The position numbers and the translations under genes are program-made. The notes under the pieces were generated by a model that did no database searches, was not told the DNA's origin, and saw only the letters and a list, made by a program, of their open reading frames with translations. A DNA stretch of 61,760 nucleotides from Polaribacter sp. (GTDB lineage Bacteria; Bacteroidota; Bacteroidia; Flavobacteriales; Flavobacteriaceae). Location: the NCBI GenBank assembly GCA_018608545.1, contig JABAZI010000028.1, forward strand, positions 1 through 61,760, given 5' to 3'. Each line of letters opens with the position of its first letter. The first letter of the stretch is position 1. Positions 42,922-51,539 of this stretch are shown here, one piece after another.

Positions 42922-43839
42922 ATGTTTTCCCCTAAACTCAATATTTCTATTCTCAAATTTTTCAGTTTTTTTTCTGTGATAAGAGGATACAATATTCTTG
43001 TTTTAATTATCGCTCAATATTTAGCAGCGATTTTTATATTTTCTCCTACAAAAATACTTAAAAACACCCTTTTCGATATTCATTTATTTTATATCATTTT
43101 AGCAACAATATGTGTGGTGGCGTCTGGCTATCTGATTAATGATTTTTATGATGCAAAACTTGATAAAATCAATCGTCCATTGAAAGCAAGAATTGATAAT
43201 TATGTAAAACAATCTACCAAGTTATCATTGTATTTTATTTTAAATATTTTAGGAGTTTTTTTTGGACTTCTTATTTCTTGGAGAGCCGCCTTCTTTTTTA
43301 CTATTTATATTTTTGGTATTTGGTTTTATTCCCATAAGCTTAAGAAGTATCCATCGATCGGAGTTTTTTCTGCGACGATGCTTACAATTCTTCCTTTTTT
43401 TGCAGTTTTTGTATATTTTAAAAACTTTTCGAAGATCATTTTTGTGCATGCATTTTTTTTGTTTTTAGTAATCATGATCAGAGAGTTGTTAAAAGACTTA
43501 CAAAGTATGAAAGGAGCAGTAGTTCATAACTATGACACCTTTCCTATTGTCTATGGAGAGAAAAAAACCAAGTTAGTATGCCTTTTTTTATTGACCTTAA
43601 CGATATTTCCAATTATCATTTTATTTAGTTTTCCTGCATTAAGTTACATGAAGTATTATTTTTATATTGTTTTAATTGTTTTCTTTTTTTTAGGGATTTA
43701 TCTTTGGAAATCATCAGAACTAAAGCATTATAGAAGGATGCATAATGTTCTCAAGATACTCCTTTTAATAGGTGTTTTTTCTATAATATTTATAGACACC
43801 TCACTCTTAGTAGAAAAAGTGATGGACAGATTAAATTAA
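42922..43839 (+). CDS. UbiA-family prenyltransferase (geranylgeranylglycerol-phosphate type)
   Basis: Integral-membrane prenyltransferase, 305 residues with about eight helices. The first aspartate motif N73-D-F-Y-D77-A-K-L-D81 is complete, and the KINRPLKAR segment follows. The second motif, KDLQSMKGA (Asp192 to Ala199), has alanine where most UbiA proteins end with Gly-Asp. Family resemblance is to archaeal-type digeranylgeranylglyceryl-phosphate synthases, which many flavobacterial genomes carry. The gene sits 4 bp after mevalonate kinase, consistent with use of an isoprenoid diphosphate. The acceptor is not proven; a quinone or heme a/o role is less likely given the context. Confidence 0.78.
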   Translation: MFSPKLNISILKFFSFFSVIRGYNILVLIIAQYLAAIFIFSPTKILKNTLFDIHLFYIILATICVVASGYLINDFYDAKLDKINRPLKARIDNYVKQSTKLSLYFILNILGVFFGLLISWRAAFFFTIYIFGIWFYSHKLKKYPSIGVFSATMLTILPFFAVFVYFKNFSKIIFVHAFFLFLVIMIRELLKDLQSMKGAVVHNYDTFPIVYGEKKTKLVCLFLLTLTIFPIIILFSFPALSYMKYYFYIVLIVFFFLGIYLWKSSELKHYRRMHNVLKILLLIGVFSIIFIDTSLLVEKVMDRLN

Positions 43840-43851
43840 GATTTTTATCCC

Positions 43852-43859
43852 TATTTTTG
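43852..43859 (+). promoter_or_regulatory. -7 element upstream of the pseudouridine synthase gene
   Basis: TATTTTTG matches TAnnTTTG, 20 nt before the ATG at 43880. It suggests the synthase gene can be transcribed apart from the preceding UbiA-family gene. Confidence 0.5.
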
Positions 43860-43879
43860 CAAAAAATTTATTCTAAGTA

Positions 43880-44713
43880 ATGAAATCAAACAAAAACTCG
43901 TCGAGAGGACGACAAGAAGGTAAAAAAAAGACTCCTTTAAACAGGAAAAGCACCAAAAAAGAGTTCAAAAAAATTAAAGAGACTCCACAATCTGATGCAT
44001 CGTCAGGAATTCGATTAAATAAATACATTGCAAATTCAGGAATCTGTTCTCGTAGAGAAGCGGATACGTATATTGAGCATGGAAGTGTGGAGATAAATGG
44101 GAAACTTGTCACAGAGATGGGGTATAAGGTGCAACCAGATGATGTTGTCCGTTTTGATGGAACTTCCATCACTCCAGAGCAAAAAAAGTATGTTCTTTTA
44201 AATAAGCCTAAAAATTATATCACCACAATGGACGATGATCGCGGTAGAAAAACGGTCATGGAGCTAATTGCGAATGCGTCCAAAGAAAGAATATATCCAG
44301 TTGGGAGGTTGGATAGAAATACGACAGGATTGTTGTTATTTACTAATGATGGCGATTTGGCAAAAAAATTAACGCATCCTAAACACAATGTTCGAAAATT
44401 ATATCATGCTTCTCTAGACAGAAAACTAGAATTAAGAGATTTAGAGAAATTACGTGGAGAAGTGATTATAGAAGGTAGAAAAGTATTTATCGATGCAATA
44501 TCCTATGTAAATGGTGAACCAAAATCAGAAATAGGAATTGAAATTCATTCTGGTAGAAATAGAATTGTTCGTAAAATTTTTGAACATGTTGGGTATAAAG
44601 TGAATAAATTAGATAGGGTTGTTTTTGCAGAGCTTACCAAGAAAAACTTACCAAGAGGTCGATGGAGACCCCTAACCAATTTAGAAGTAACCAATCTTCA
44701 AATATTAAAATAA
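43880..44713 (+). CDS. RluB/RsuA-family pseudouridine synthase
   Basis: rRNA pseudouridine synthase, 277 residues. A basic, low-complexity N-terminus (residues 1-45, KSNKNSSRGRQEGKKKT) is followed by an S4 RNA-binding domain (IRLNKYIANSGICSRREADTYIEHGSVEINGK) and the catalytic domain with the nucleophile aspartate in VGRLDRNTTGLLLFTNDGDL. EIHSGRNRIVRKIFEHVGY matches the RsuA/RluB family C-terminal region. It modifies 23S or 16S rRNA; which one is unclear. A strong convergent terminator follows. Confidence 0.93.
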   Translation: MKSNKNSSRGRQEGKKKTPLNRKSTKKEFKKIKETPQSDASSGIRLNKYIANSGICSRREADTYIEHGSVEINGKLVTEMGYKVQPDDVVRFDGTSITPEQKKYVLLNKPKNYITTMDDDRGRKTVMELIANASKERIYPVGRLDRNTTGLLLFTNDGDLAKKLTHPKHNVRKLYHASLDRKLELRDLEKLRGEVIIEGRKVFIDAISYVNGEPKSEIGIEIHSGRNRIVRKIFEHVGYKVNKLDRVVFAELTKKNLPRGRWRPLTNLEVTNLQILK

Positions 44714-44716
44714 TAA

Positions 44717-44743
44717 AAAAATCCAGCAAATTGCTGGATTTTT
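44717..44743. terminator. Bidirectional terminator between the pseudouridine synthase and T9SS zincin genes
   Basis: AAAAATCCAGC (44717-44727) and GCTGGATTTTT (44733-44743) form an 11-bp stem with a 5-nt loop, A-rich on the left and T-rich on the right. It lies 4-7 bp from each of two convergent genes and should serve both. Confidence 0.9.
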
Positions 44744-44749
44744 GTTTGT

Positions 44750-47700
44750 TTATTTCTTTATGAGCTTGAAGGAGCCTATGATCCTATTTGAATCATCATA
44801 GGTTCTTAACAGATATATATTCTTTGTTAATTTTGAAAGATCTATTGTTTGAGAACTTGACTTTATGAGTTCTCTTCCTGTTAAATCAAAAACTTTAGCC
44901 GTAGAAAAATCAAAAGATATATGTATGAATGAGGATGTTGGGTTTGGAAATATCACAAACTCATTTGCTTCAATGTCATCTGTACTCAGGGAGGTTCCTG
45001 CATAACTTATTGAATTGTTTTCAATTAAATAATAAGTAACATAAGGTTCCTCACCTAGATTACCATTTGGATCTGTTATTTCTAATTTGATCTCAATATA
45101 CCCATCCTCTAAGGAAGATAAGTCTAGGTTTGAAATATTAAACTCTTCCGATGAAATATCTCCCTTAAACGTTAGAGGGTCCGTTGTATTTGATTGTTTA
45201 ACTCCGAAGATTCTTGATGCATTTGAATTGTAGTTTTGTGCGCTAGCTGAATAGGTTCCACCAACATCTTCACTTTCGACAACTACATCAATTAGTAAAT
45301 CATCGATGCTTGATGAGCCATCATTCTGGAGATTAGATCTCGTGTAATAGGCTTTAGGATATACAACATCTTTGGTGTAGGCTGTAGTTTTGGTAGTTAC
45401 CAATTTATCTTCTGAGTCTGTAATTTGAACTGTCAAATTTACTTCTCCATCCAAGATTCCTTCAGTGTTCATATTTTCAATAATAACCTCGTTTGCAGTA
45501 AGAGTTCCTTCGTTTCTGACGACAGCTCCACCCCCAAATCTAGAGTAAATTGTAGCTACATAATTTAATCCTTCGCATGGAGTACAGCTCATACTAACTT
45601 TAATAGAACCCACATTCCCTGCATTAATGACCTTGTCTAAAATTTCAATTTCAAGGGGTGTGTCTAGAGTTATTTCAGAATCTATGGTATCAAAACGAAC
45701 ATATTCCACAAAATTATAACTCTTAGTATTACCTACTTTATCTTGTATGATGATGTCTGAAATTCCCCAAACTCCCGCAGCAGAACCTTGTGGCAGTACC
45801 AAATCAAATCTATAATTTTTCCAATTCGAATTCCTATCAGGATCCTCATTTGCAAGATCTAAATCAGGATGATTCATGGTAGTATTCCCTGTTTGATAAC
45901 CAAATTGTTTTCCTTGAGGGTCACGAAGAATTAACGATACACTTCTAATTCCCGCTTCATGCCCTGGAAAATCTGACAAATCCCTGGCGTTAAAATTGAT
46001 ATCTACCCTTGTTTCACCATTCGGAGCTTCAGGATTTGTGGGCTCTGCGGTTACTGTAATATTATTTTGATCCATTTCTGGTTTTACTATGTCTGGAAAC
46101 GCTGTCTCTATGTAAATGGTTTTTCTAACAGCGGCAAAAGCACTAGTACCATCGGTATAAGTATTATTAGGATCTTCCGAAATATTAACCCAGGAGCTGT
46201 TACCTGCCTCGTCTCCGATATACATTTCTACAAATCCATATTCCCCTGAAGGAAAATAATCTTCGATAAAAAGATATCCTTCCATTTCCTTTACAAATTG
46301 ATTTTGGTCTTTTGCTTGTGTTCCAAGTTCCTTATAATATGTTTCAGATTGATCAGGGTTGGGAAAATCAATTCTCATATTAGCTGTTCCTACACTGAGA
46401 GTCTCTTCCCATTTAGCAACCACTTTGATGGCTTGCCCTGGCGTACCATTTTCATCAAGAGTAGCATTAAATCCATTGCCAATGTTAAAGTTGCCCTCGA
46501 CTCTCTCTGCCGAATACTCAATAAATTTAGGAGGCGTTGTGTCTTCTAAAGGACTTTCAATCCATAGTTTTGCTCCTACAGTTGAGGTGTTTTCATATCG
46601 TTGGTTTCTAACCTGATCAAAAATAGCAGCTGAACCAAGATTCCAGTATCCAGATTTAGCATGCTTACTTAGAGTAGCAGAACCTACAAGAATTGAATCT
46701 ATAGTGCCATTTTGTGGGTGTAATCTTATATCAAAAATAGTTCCTATAGATGATGAAAATCTAGTATAAACTTCTACGGCTCCGTCTACAGCAGGATCAT
46801 CAGAATCAAGAATTACTTTCATTGTGATTATTTTATCCTCTTCTGGAGCACCTTCAACTTCTAAGTCAAGTTCTATGATTTTACCTGGAAAGGTGTAATC
46901 TGGATATAAATTATACACGGTAAAAGTTAAGTCTTCTCGTATTTGTGCTACATATCTTGTACCGTGCATGATTCTATCTCGGATAAACTCGTATTTAACC
47001 ATAGAGACATTGATCAATCTATCTGGATTAGTCAAGTAAATGGCAATTGATTCAGCCATATCTTCATTTGGATTTTTTGCATGTGCATAGGCAGAAACAA
47101 ATTCTGTAGTATTGTAGGTTGACCATCCCGATGCAGACGTTGGATCTTCAAACCAACCTCCAAGTTCTGTCCAATCCTCTTTGGTTGTGTCATCAAAAGT
47201 ATATTCCCATAAAAAATGTGCTTTTTCGTGTAAAATTAAACGTCTTGTATCACTTAAATTCCCTCCAATAAAAGCTTTGCTCATAAATTCTGTAGTTTTT
47301 AAGCCTGTCCAAGCAATTGCGGCAGCTGGTTTATAAGTAGGATCAGGGTGTTCTTGACCATCTATTCTACGAACTAAATATTTTAACCCCTCTTGTTTAT
47401 GAAACCCTTCAGGAAGTTCTTCAAACATGGCAAGAATTTCAAGTTTTTCTGAGTTATAAAATTCTTGAAAGTTAGACTTGGTTTCATTCATTAAATTCTC
47501 TAGCTCGTCATTTGGACTCAAGAATCTAATCCCAAAACTTTCTTGAGCAAGATTATTTAATGCATTGGTATCCTGTGCAAAATTTGTGATAAAGTTTACC
47601 ACCGAATGATATAAGCGTTTAGAGAAAAACTTTCCTCGAATCCCATCTAATTTTACAATTTGTGGGTTGGCATAGGTAAAGGCAATCTGGCTAACTGTAG

Positions 47701-48376
47701 CATGTTTAATACCGTCAATTTCCTCAATAGAAATATCCTCAAAAATTTCTTCATTGGACAAATAAAATACTCCCTTAACATTTTCACCAGTAGAATAATC
47801 AACCTTTGAACCTTCTCCATATGTGTTATCGGGTAAGTTAGAAAACATTTTGTACAATCTGTATGCATCTTCATTTGACCAAGGTTCAACATCGTCAGAA
47901 AGTATTACTCCATATTCTGTTCGCAATTTAATAGAAGAAAAATTTGTAGGAACAGAAACGGTGTTGTTGATTACTGTAATTTGAGTAGGTTCAGCAACAT
48001 AAGATTGTGTGGAATGCCCTGCAGCAGCTCCATCATCTCGCCAATTATAGGAAAAATCACCTTCGGTGGCTTCTGTTAAACCAAAAGTTATTTGCGTGTC
48101 ATTTGGGATCTTTACTACTTGTTGTGAAGGATAGGTATAACCAGTTGCATCAAGTTTGACAGCCCAATTACCATCGCTAAGTGAAAACACAGCTGATGTA
48201 GGTGAATCACTTGCATGGATCCACTTTTTCAATAGGGATTCAGATGATTTTTGTACAATGACTCTTATAGAATCATTCTCTTTTATTCCATTAACATTGA
48301 CTTCAAATTGAGTTTGAGAAAAAATGGAAACAGTGAGCAACAGAAAAGTCAATTTAATAAGCGTATTTTTTATCAT
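44750..48376 (-). CDS. T9SS-secreted zincin metallopeptidase with Ig-like repeats
   Basis: Secreted protein of 1,208 residues. The signal peptide (residues 1-20) precedes an all-beta segment (to about 155). The peptidase region (about 160-480) has H383-E-K-A-H387 as zinc-binding and catalytic motif and, some 50 residues on, a YAHAKNPNEDMAES segment whose Glu438 matches the third-ligand position of anthrax-lethal-factor-type gluzincins (E-x3-E after a Tyr-rich turn). Helices before it, with MFEELPEGF and AAAIAWTG, fit that fold. Residues 480-1130 are beta-sandwich, Ig-like repeats with DTTPPKF-type linkers. The end (1135-1208) is a T9SS type A domain, VIFPNPTSSF and VFDLTGREL. Fold assignment is my reading; substrate unknown. 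Confidence 0.8.
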   Translation of the reverse strand: MIKNTLIKLTFLLLTVSIFSQTQFEVNVNGIKENDSIRVIVQKSSESLLKKWIHASDSPTSAVFSLSDGNWAVKLDATGYTYPSQQVVKIPNDTQITFGLTEATEGDFSYNWRDDGAAAGHSTQSYVAEPTQITVINNTVSVPTNFSSIKLRTEYGVILSDDVEPWSNEDAYRLYKMFSNLPDNTYGEGSKVDYSTGENVKGVFYLSNEEIFEDISIEEIDGIKHATVSQIAFTYANPQIVKLDGIRGKFFSKRLYHSVVNFITNFAQDTNALNNLAQESFGIRFLSPNDELENLMNETKSNFQEFYNSEKLEILAMFEELPEGFHKQEGLKYLVRRIDGQEHPDPTYKPAAAIAWTGLKTTEFMSKAFIGGNLSDTRRLILHEKAHFLWEYTFDDTTKEDWTELGGWFEDPTSASGWSTYNTTEFVSAYAHAKNPNEDMAESIAIYLTNPDRLINVSMVKYEFIRDRIMHGTRYVAQIREDLTFTVYNLYPDYTFPGKIIELDLEVEGAPEEDKIITMKVILDSDDPAVDGAVEVYTRFSSSIGTIFDIRLHPQNGTIDSILVGSATLSKHAKSGYWNLGSAAIFDQVRNQRYENTSTVGAKLWIESPLEDTTPPKFIEYSAERVEGNFNIGNGFNATLDENGTPGQAIKVVAKWEETLSVGTANMRIDFPNPDQSETYYKELGTQAKDQNQFVKEMEGYLFIEDYFPSGEYGFVEMYIGDEAGNSSWVNISEDPNNTYTDGTSAFAAVRKTIYIETAFPDIVKPEMDQNNITVTAEPTNPEAPNGETRVDINFNARDLSDFPGHEAGIRSVSLILRDPQGKQFGYQTGNTTMNHPDLDLANEDPDRNSNWKNYRFDLVLPQGSAAGVWGISDIIIQDKVGNTKSYNFVEYVRFDTIDSEITLDTPLEIEILDKVINAGNVGSIKVSMSCTPCEGLNYVATIYSRFGGGAVVRNEGTLTANEVIIENMNTEGILDGEVNLTVQITDSEDKLVTTKTTAYTKDVVYPKAYYTRSNLQNDGSSSIDDLLIDVVVESEDVGGTYSASAQNYNSNASRIFGVKQSNTTDPLTFKGDISSEEFNISNLDLSSLEDGYIEIKLEITDPNGNLGEEPYVTYYLIENNSISYAGTSLSTDDIEANEFVIFPNPTSSFIHISFDFSTAKVFDLTGRELIKSSSQTIDLSKLTKNIYLLRTYDDSNRIIGSFKLIKK

Positions 48377-48462
48377 AATTCTTTATTTAAAAACTGATAG
48401 ATTGAATGTTTTGAACTCTTATTTTTTTCATTTTACTTAGTAAATTTAGTTTTTTTAACATA

Positions 48463-48470
48463 CAAAACTA
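48463..48470 (-). promoter_or_regulatory. -7 element upstream of the T9SS zincin gene
   Basis: CAAAACTA reads TAGTTTTG on the minus strand, a TAnnTTTG match, giving a leader of about 85 nt before the ATG at 48376. Immediately beside it CATATTTG (48474-48481, plus) is a near-match that may serve the divergent permease gene. Confidence 0.5.
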
Positions 48471-48505
48471 GCCCATATTTGGCTCATTTTCTTTATATTT
48501 ATGAT

Positions 48506-49351
48506 ATGTTATATTTATTTGCGAGTGTTTTACTGTTTTCTATTAATAATTTGTTGTGGAAGCATTTCACTCTAAAACAAAATATATACGTGATTATGTT
48601 CAAACGATCTAGCTTTACTTGCTTGTTTCTAGGAGTAATTTTAGCAGTGGTTTTGTTTTATAATCGACAAGAATTTACCCCAAAAGAGATCCTTAACTTA
48701 TTTATTATAAGTAGTTTGGGGTTCGCAGGTTTGAGTTTTTTAGTACTTGGATTCAAGAAAGGAAGTCTCTTACAATATGCAATTTATAGCCTTTTATTCA
48801 CCTTTATTTTAGGCTTTACTCTAGAGTATCAAATAAATCATGCTTGGTATTGGAATATTTTTTCGTTGTTATTTGTAAGTTTTGGCTATTTATATTTTAT
48901 ATTTAAACAGTTCAAAGAGCAGACAACTACTCTAAAATCTAGACAGGCTCACCTATACTTCTTTTTAGCACATTGTTGCTTTTCTATGCTACTAATTTTA
49001 CAAATGGATTTTTTGGAGCGAATACCTGAGGTGGCAATTGCTTTTATTCAGGAGTTGTGTGTATTTATTTTTGCTGGGATCATCATATCAATGCAACCAA
49101 GAACTTTCAAAGCTAAGAAAATTCCCATATGGCAGTTTGTAATTTTTGCCTTACCCATTACCCTAGCAGTTTTTTTAGGTTTAAAAGGGTTAAAAGTTAC
49201 CAGCCCAATTTATTCGTCACTTATGGGGCTTTTAACACCAATTATAACGCTAGTTTTGGGAATATTCTTAGGAAAAGAGAAGCTCAACTTGAAATCGCTT
49301 CCTGGCTTGTTGATGATAGTCGTAGGGATGTTCATCTTTTATTTAAACTGA
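48506..49351 (+). CDS. EamA/DMT-family permease
   Basis: Drug/metabolite-transporter-type membrane protein, 281 residues from ATG 48506 (MLYLFASVLLFS), with ten hydrophobic helices in two halves. A TTG-initiated frame from 48479 is less likely because it overlaps the probable -7 element at 48474-48481. EamA features include SPIYSSLMGLLTPIITLVLGIFLGKEKL in the second half. Substrate cannot be deduced. It ends 7 bp before the unrecognised 434-residue gene, so both are probably expressed together, divergent from the secreted zincin. Confidence 0.82.
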   Translation: MLYLFASVLLFSINNLLWKHFTLKQNIYVIMFKRSSFTCLFLGVILAVVLFYNRQEFTPKEILNLFIISSLGFAGLSFLVLGFKKGSLLQYAIYSLLFTFILGFTLEYQINHAWYWNIFSLLFVSFGYLYFIFKQFKEQTTTLKSRQAHLYFFLAHCCFSMLLILQMDFLERIPEVAIAFIQELCVFIFAGIIISMQPRTFKAKKIPIWQFVIFALPITLAVFLGLKGLKVTSPIYSSLMGLLTPIITLVLGIFLGKEKLNLKSLPGLLMIVVGMFIFYLN

Positions 49352-49358
49352 TAAGTAC

Positions 49359-50663
49359 ATGAAAGTAGAACAACAACAACTTCGAACTGATATCGAGATA
49401 AAAATTGGCTTCAAAATTGTGTCCTCATCGGATATTAAAATATTTGTAAACATACTAAGGGAAAATCAAATAGTAGATTTAAGTTATAATACTTTAAGGC
49501 GTTTTTGGGGTTTGCTACCTGAAACTAAAGCAAGACAAAATACCTTAAACAAGTTATCACTTTTTTTAGGATATCAGTCCTATCTTAGTTATATCAGAGA
49601 AAAAAATAAATTTGAACTGTGGCATACGGAGGTAAAATTACAGCGCCTTAAATACCAAGAAGATCTCACTGCTTCAGATTTAAATTTCATAAATAAAATC
49701 ATCAAATACCAGGGGAGTATCCATTATTTTATAGCCTTATTTGAACATGCTGTTCAATATGAAAAATGGAACTATATCCAAACGCTTTTCAACTCAAAAT
49801 ATTTCAATTTAACAGGTAAAAATAAAATTGAAGCCTTAGAATTCAATGTTAAGATAGCTTCTTTAATTTCTATAAAACTAAAATCAATTCCTTTAAACGA
49901 TTTTAAAAAGCTCATGCCCAATTTGATTGAAATAACAAAATTTAAGGAAAATGTACTTTATATTTATGTAGATCTTACTAACATGAATGGAAGGTATGGG
50001 TATTTGATAGATCTGATAGATAAGAAAAAGAAGGAACATCAAGAAAAGGTTTTTATTAAACTCCTTAAAGGTCTAGTTCAATTTTTAAATCACGGTCAAA
50101 CAAATAAGATAAGGATTGACGAATCAACTCTTATGAACTTACCTGTAACTTTAAGAGGGCGCTATTTAGGTTTTCAAATTTTATATGCTTCACAAATTTC
50201 TGATCAAAATTTAGAACAATATTATTGGAGTTTATTTTTTGATTTAATAGCTGAAGAAAACGATATAAGAAATTTCTTACATGAATTTATTCATCATCTA
50301 CTTTTAGCCAAACGATTTAAAAAATTGAACTTTATCATGAGTAAGTATTATGAAGATATTTTAGACATATTTCATGTTCACAATTATCTTGATGTATTTA
50401 TTTACGATCTTATAGATGCGATGTTTAGTTTAAGATCATCTGACATCAAAAGAGCTAAAATTGTTTTTAAAAATTTATATATGGACAAGATATTATACGA
50501 TTCATATTGTGATTATTACCTAATCTTTTATAACATTACCGGTTATCACTTAAGCGATAGTCAAATAGAAAAAAGTAAATTCAAACAAGATTATTTAAAT
50601 TTAAAAGAGCTGTTTGGTTTTATGTTATTTAGTGAAGACTACCTTTTACATTTTTTTGAATAG
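49359..50663 (+). CDS. 434-residue protein with N-terminal HTH-like domain, function unknown
   Basis: Cytoplasmic protein rich in Leu, Ile, Lys and Tyr. Residues 1-80 contain LSYNTLRRFWGLLPETKAR and TLNKLSLFLGYQSYLSYI, a pattern I know from the N-termini of many Bacteroidetes proteins ('N-T-L-x-R-x-W' then 'T-L-x-x-L-A-x-x-L-G-Y') and which looks like a small DNA-binding helical domain. The remaining 350 residues are predicted almost all alpha-helical, possibly TPR-like repeats, without recognisable motifs. It shares a transcription unit with the DMT permease, 7 bp upstream. Function unknown; an intracellular sensor or regulator is a guess. Confidence 0.75.
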   Translation: MKVEQQQLRTDIEIKIGFKIVSSSDIKIFVNILRENQIVDLSYNTLRRFWGLLPETKARQNTLNKLSLFLGYQSYLSYIREKNKFELWHTEVKLQRLKYQEDLTASDLNFINKIIKYQGSIHYFIALFEHAVQYEKWNYIQTLFNSKYFNLTGKNKIEALEFNVKIASLISIKLKSIPLNDFKKLMPNLIEITKFKENVLYIYVDLTNMNGRYGYLIDLIDKKKKEHQEKVFIKLLKGLVQFLNHGQTNKIRIDESTLMNLPVTLRGRYLGFQILYASQISDQNLEQYYWSLFFDLIAEENDIRNFLHEFIHHLLLAKRFKKLNFIMSKYYEDILDIFHVHNYLDVFIYDLIDAMFSLRSSDIKRAKIVFKNLYMDKILYDSYCDYYLIFYNITGYHLSDSQIEKSKFKQDYLNLKELFGFMLFSEDYLLHFFE

Positions 50664-50820
50664 TAGTATTTTACTGTTTAGCCACATCACCAAAATTGCC
50701 CTACAACCCCCAACAAACTTCCTTTATCGAAATAATGAACTTAATAAAAATATATTATTTATTTTTGAATTGATCAATAATAATTAATGAAGTAATTGAC
50801 AAAAAAATAAAATTTTAAAT

Positions 50821-51534
50821 ATGAAGTTTAAATATCTTTTCTTAATTGGATTTCTAGTAATGCTATCACAAGATGCTTTTAATCAAGGAATAGGCCCCAG
50901 TAATTGGCGTGCTTTTGCTTCCATAGCTCGGTATGATAAAGCGAATCTTGAATTAAAATTACACATGAAAGCTGAAAATAGAGTAGTCTTTATGGGGAAC
51001 TCTATTACTGAAGGTTGGATTCAGATGAGATCAGATTTCTTTAAAGACAGAGATTATATTAATAGAGGTATTGGTGGACAAACCACACATCAAATGTTGT
51101 TAAGATTTAGACAAGATGTCGTTGATTTAAATCCAAAAGCTGTGGTTATCCTAGCGGGAACAAATGATCTTGCAGGGAATACAGGATATGCTTCTATAGA
51201 AACAATTATTGGGAATATTAAATCGATGGCAGAAATTGCACATGCAAATGGGATTAAAGTGATTATTTCCTCAATTTTGCCAGCCATAGAATATCTTTGG
51301 AAACCTGGGTTAGAACCTGCGGTCAATATTGTTAAAATTAACAAAGCTCTTAAAACGTATGCTTCAAAAAATAATTTTATTTATCTAGATTATTATTCGG
51401 CAATGGTAGATGATAAAGGAGGTTTAAAAGTGCCTGATTATACTGCTGCAAATGATCTTGTTCATCCAAATATAAATGGCTATTTAGTAATGGAAAAATT
51501 AGCAGAAAGAGCAATTAAAAAAGCATTACAATAA
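50821..51534 (+). CDS. Secreted SGNH/GDSL-type esterase
   Basis: GDSL-type hydrolase of 237 residues with a signal peptide (residues 1-22). The four SGNH blocks are clear: Ser61 in VFMGNSITEG, Gly86 in GIGGQT, Asn115 in LAGTNDL, and Asp212/His215 in NDLVHPN. This resembles platelet-activating-factor acetylhydrolase-like and rhamnogalacturonan-acetylesterase-like enzymes of Bacteroidetes glycan loci. It is 5 bp upstream of the sialate-O-acetylesterase-like gene and probably removes acetyl groups from glycans outside the inner membrane. Confidence 0.9.
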   Translation: MKFKYLFLIGFLVMLSQDAFNQGIGPSNWRAFASIARYDKANLELKLHMKAENRVVFMGNSITEGWIQMRSDFFKDRDYINRGIGGQTTHQMLLRFRQDVVDLNPKAVVILAGTNDLAGNTGYASIETIIGNIKSMAEIAHANGIKVIISSILPAIEYLWKPGLEPAVNIVKINKALKTYASKNNFIYLDYYSAMVDDKGGLKVPDYTAANDLVHPNINGYLVMEKLAERAIKKALQ

Positions 51535-51539
51535 TAATT

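Noticed and set aside
48479..48505. TTG start adding nine residues to the DMT permease
   Set aside because: It would overlap the probable -7 element; ATG at 48506 gives a proper first helix.
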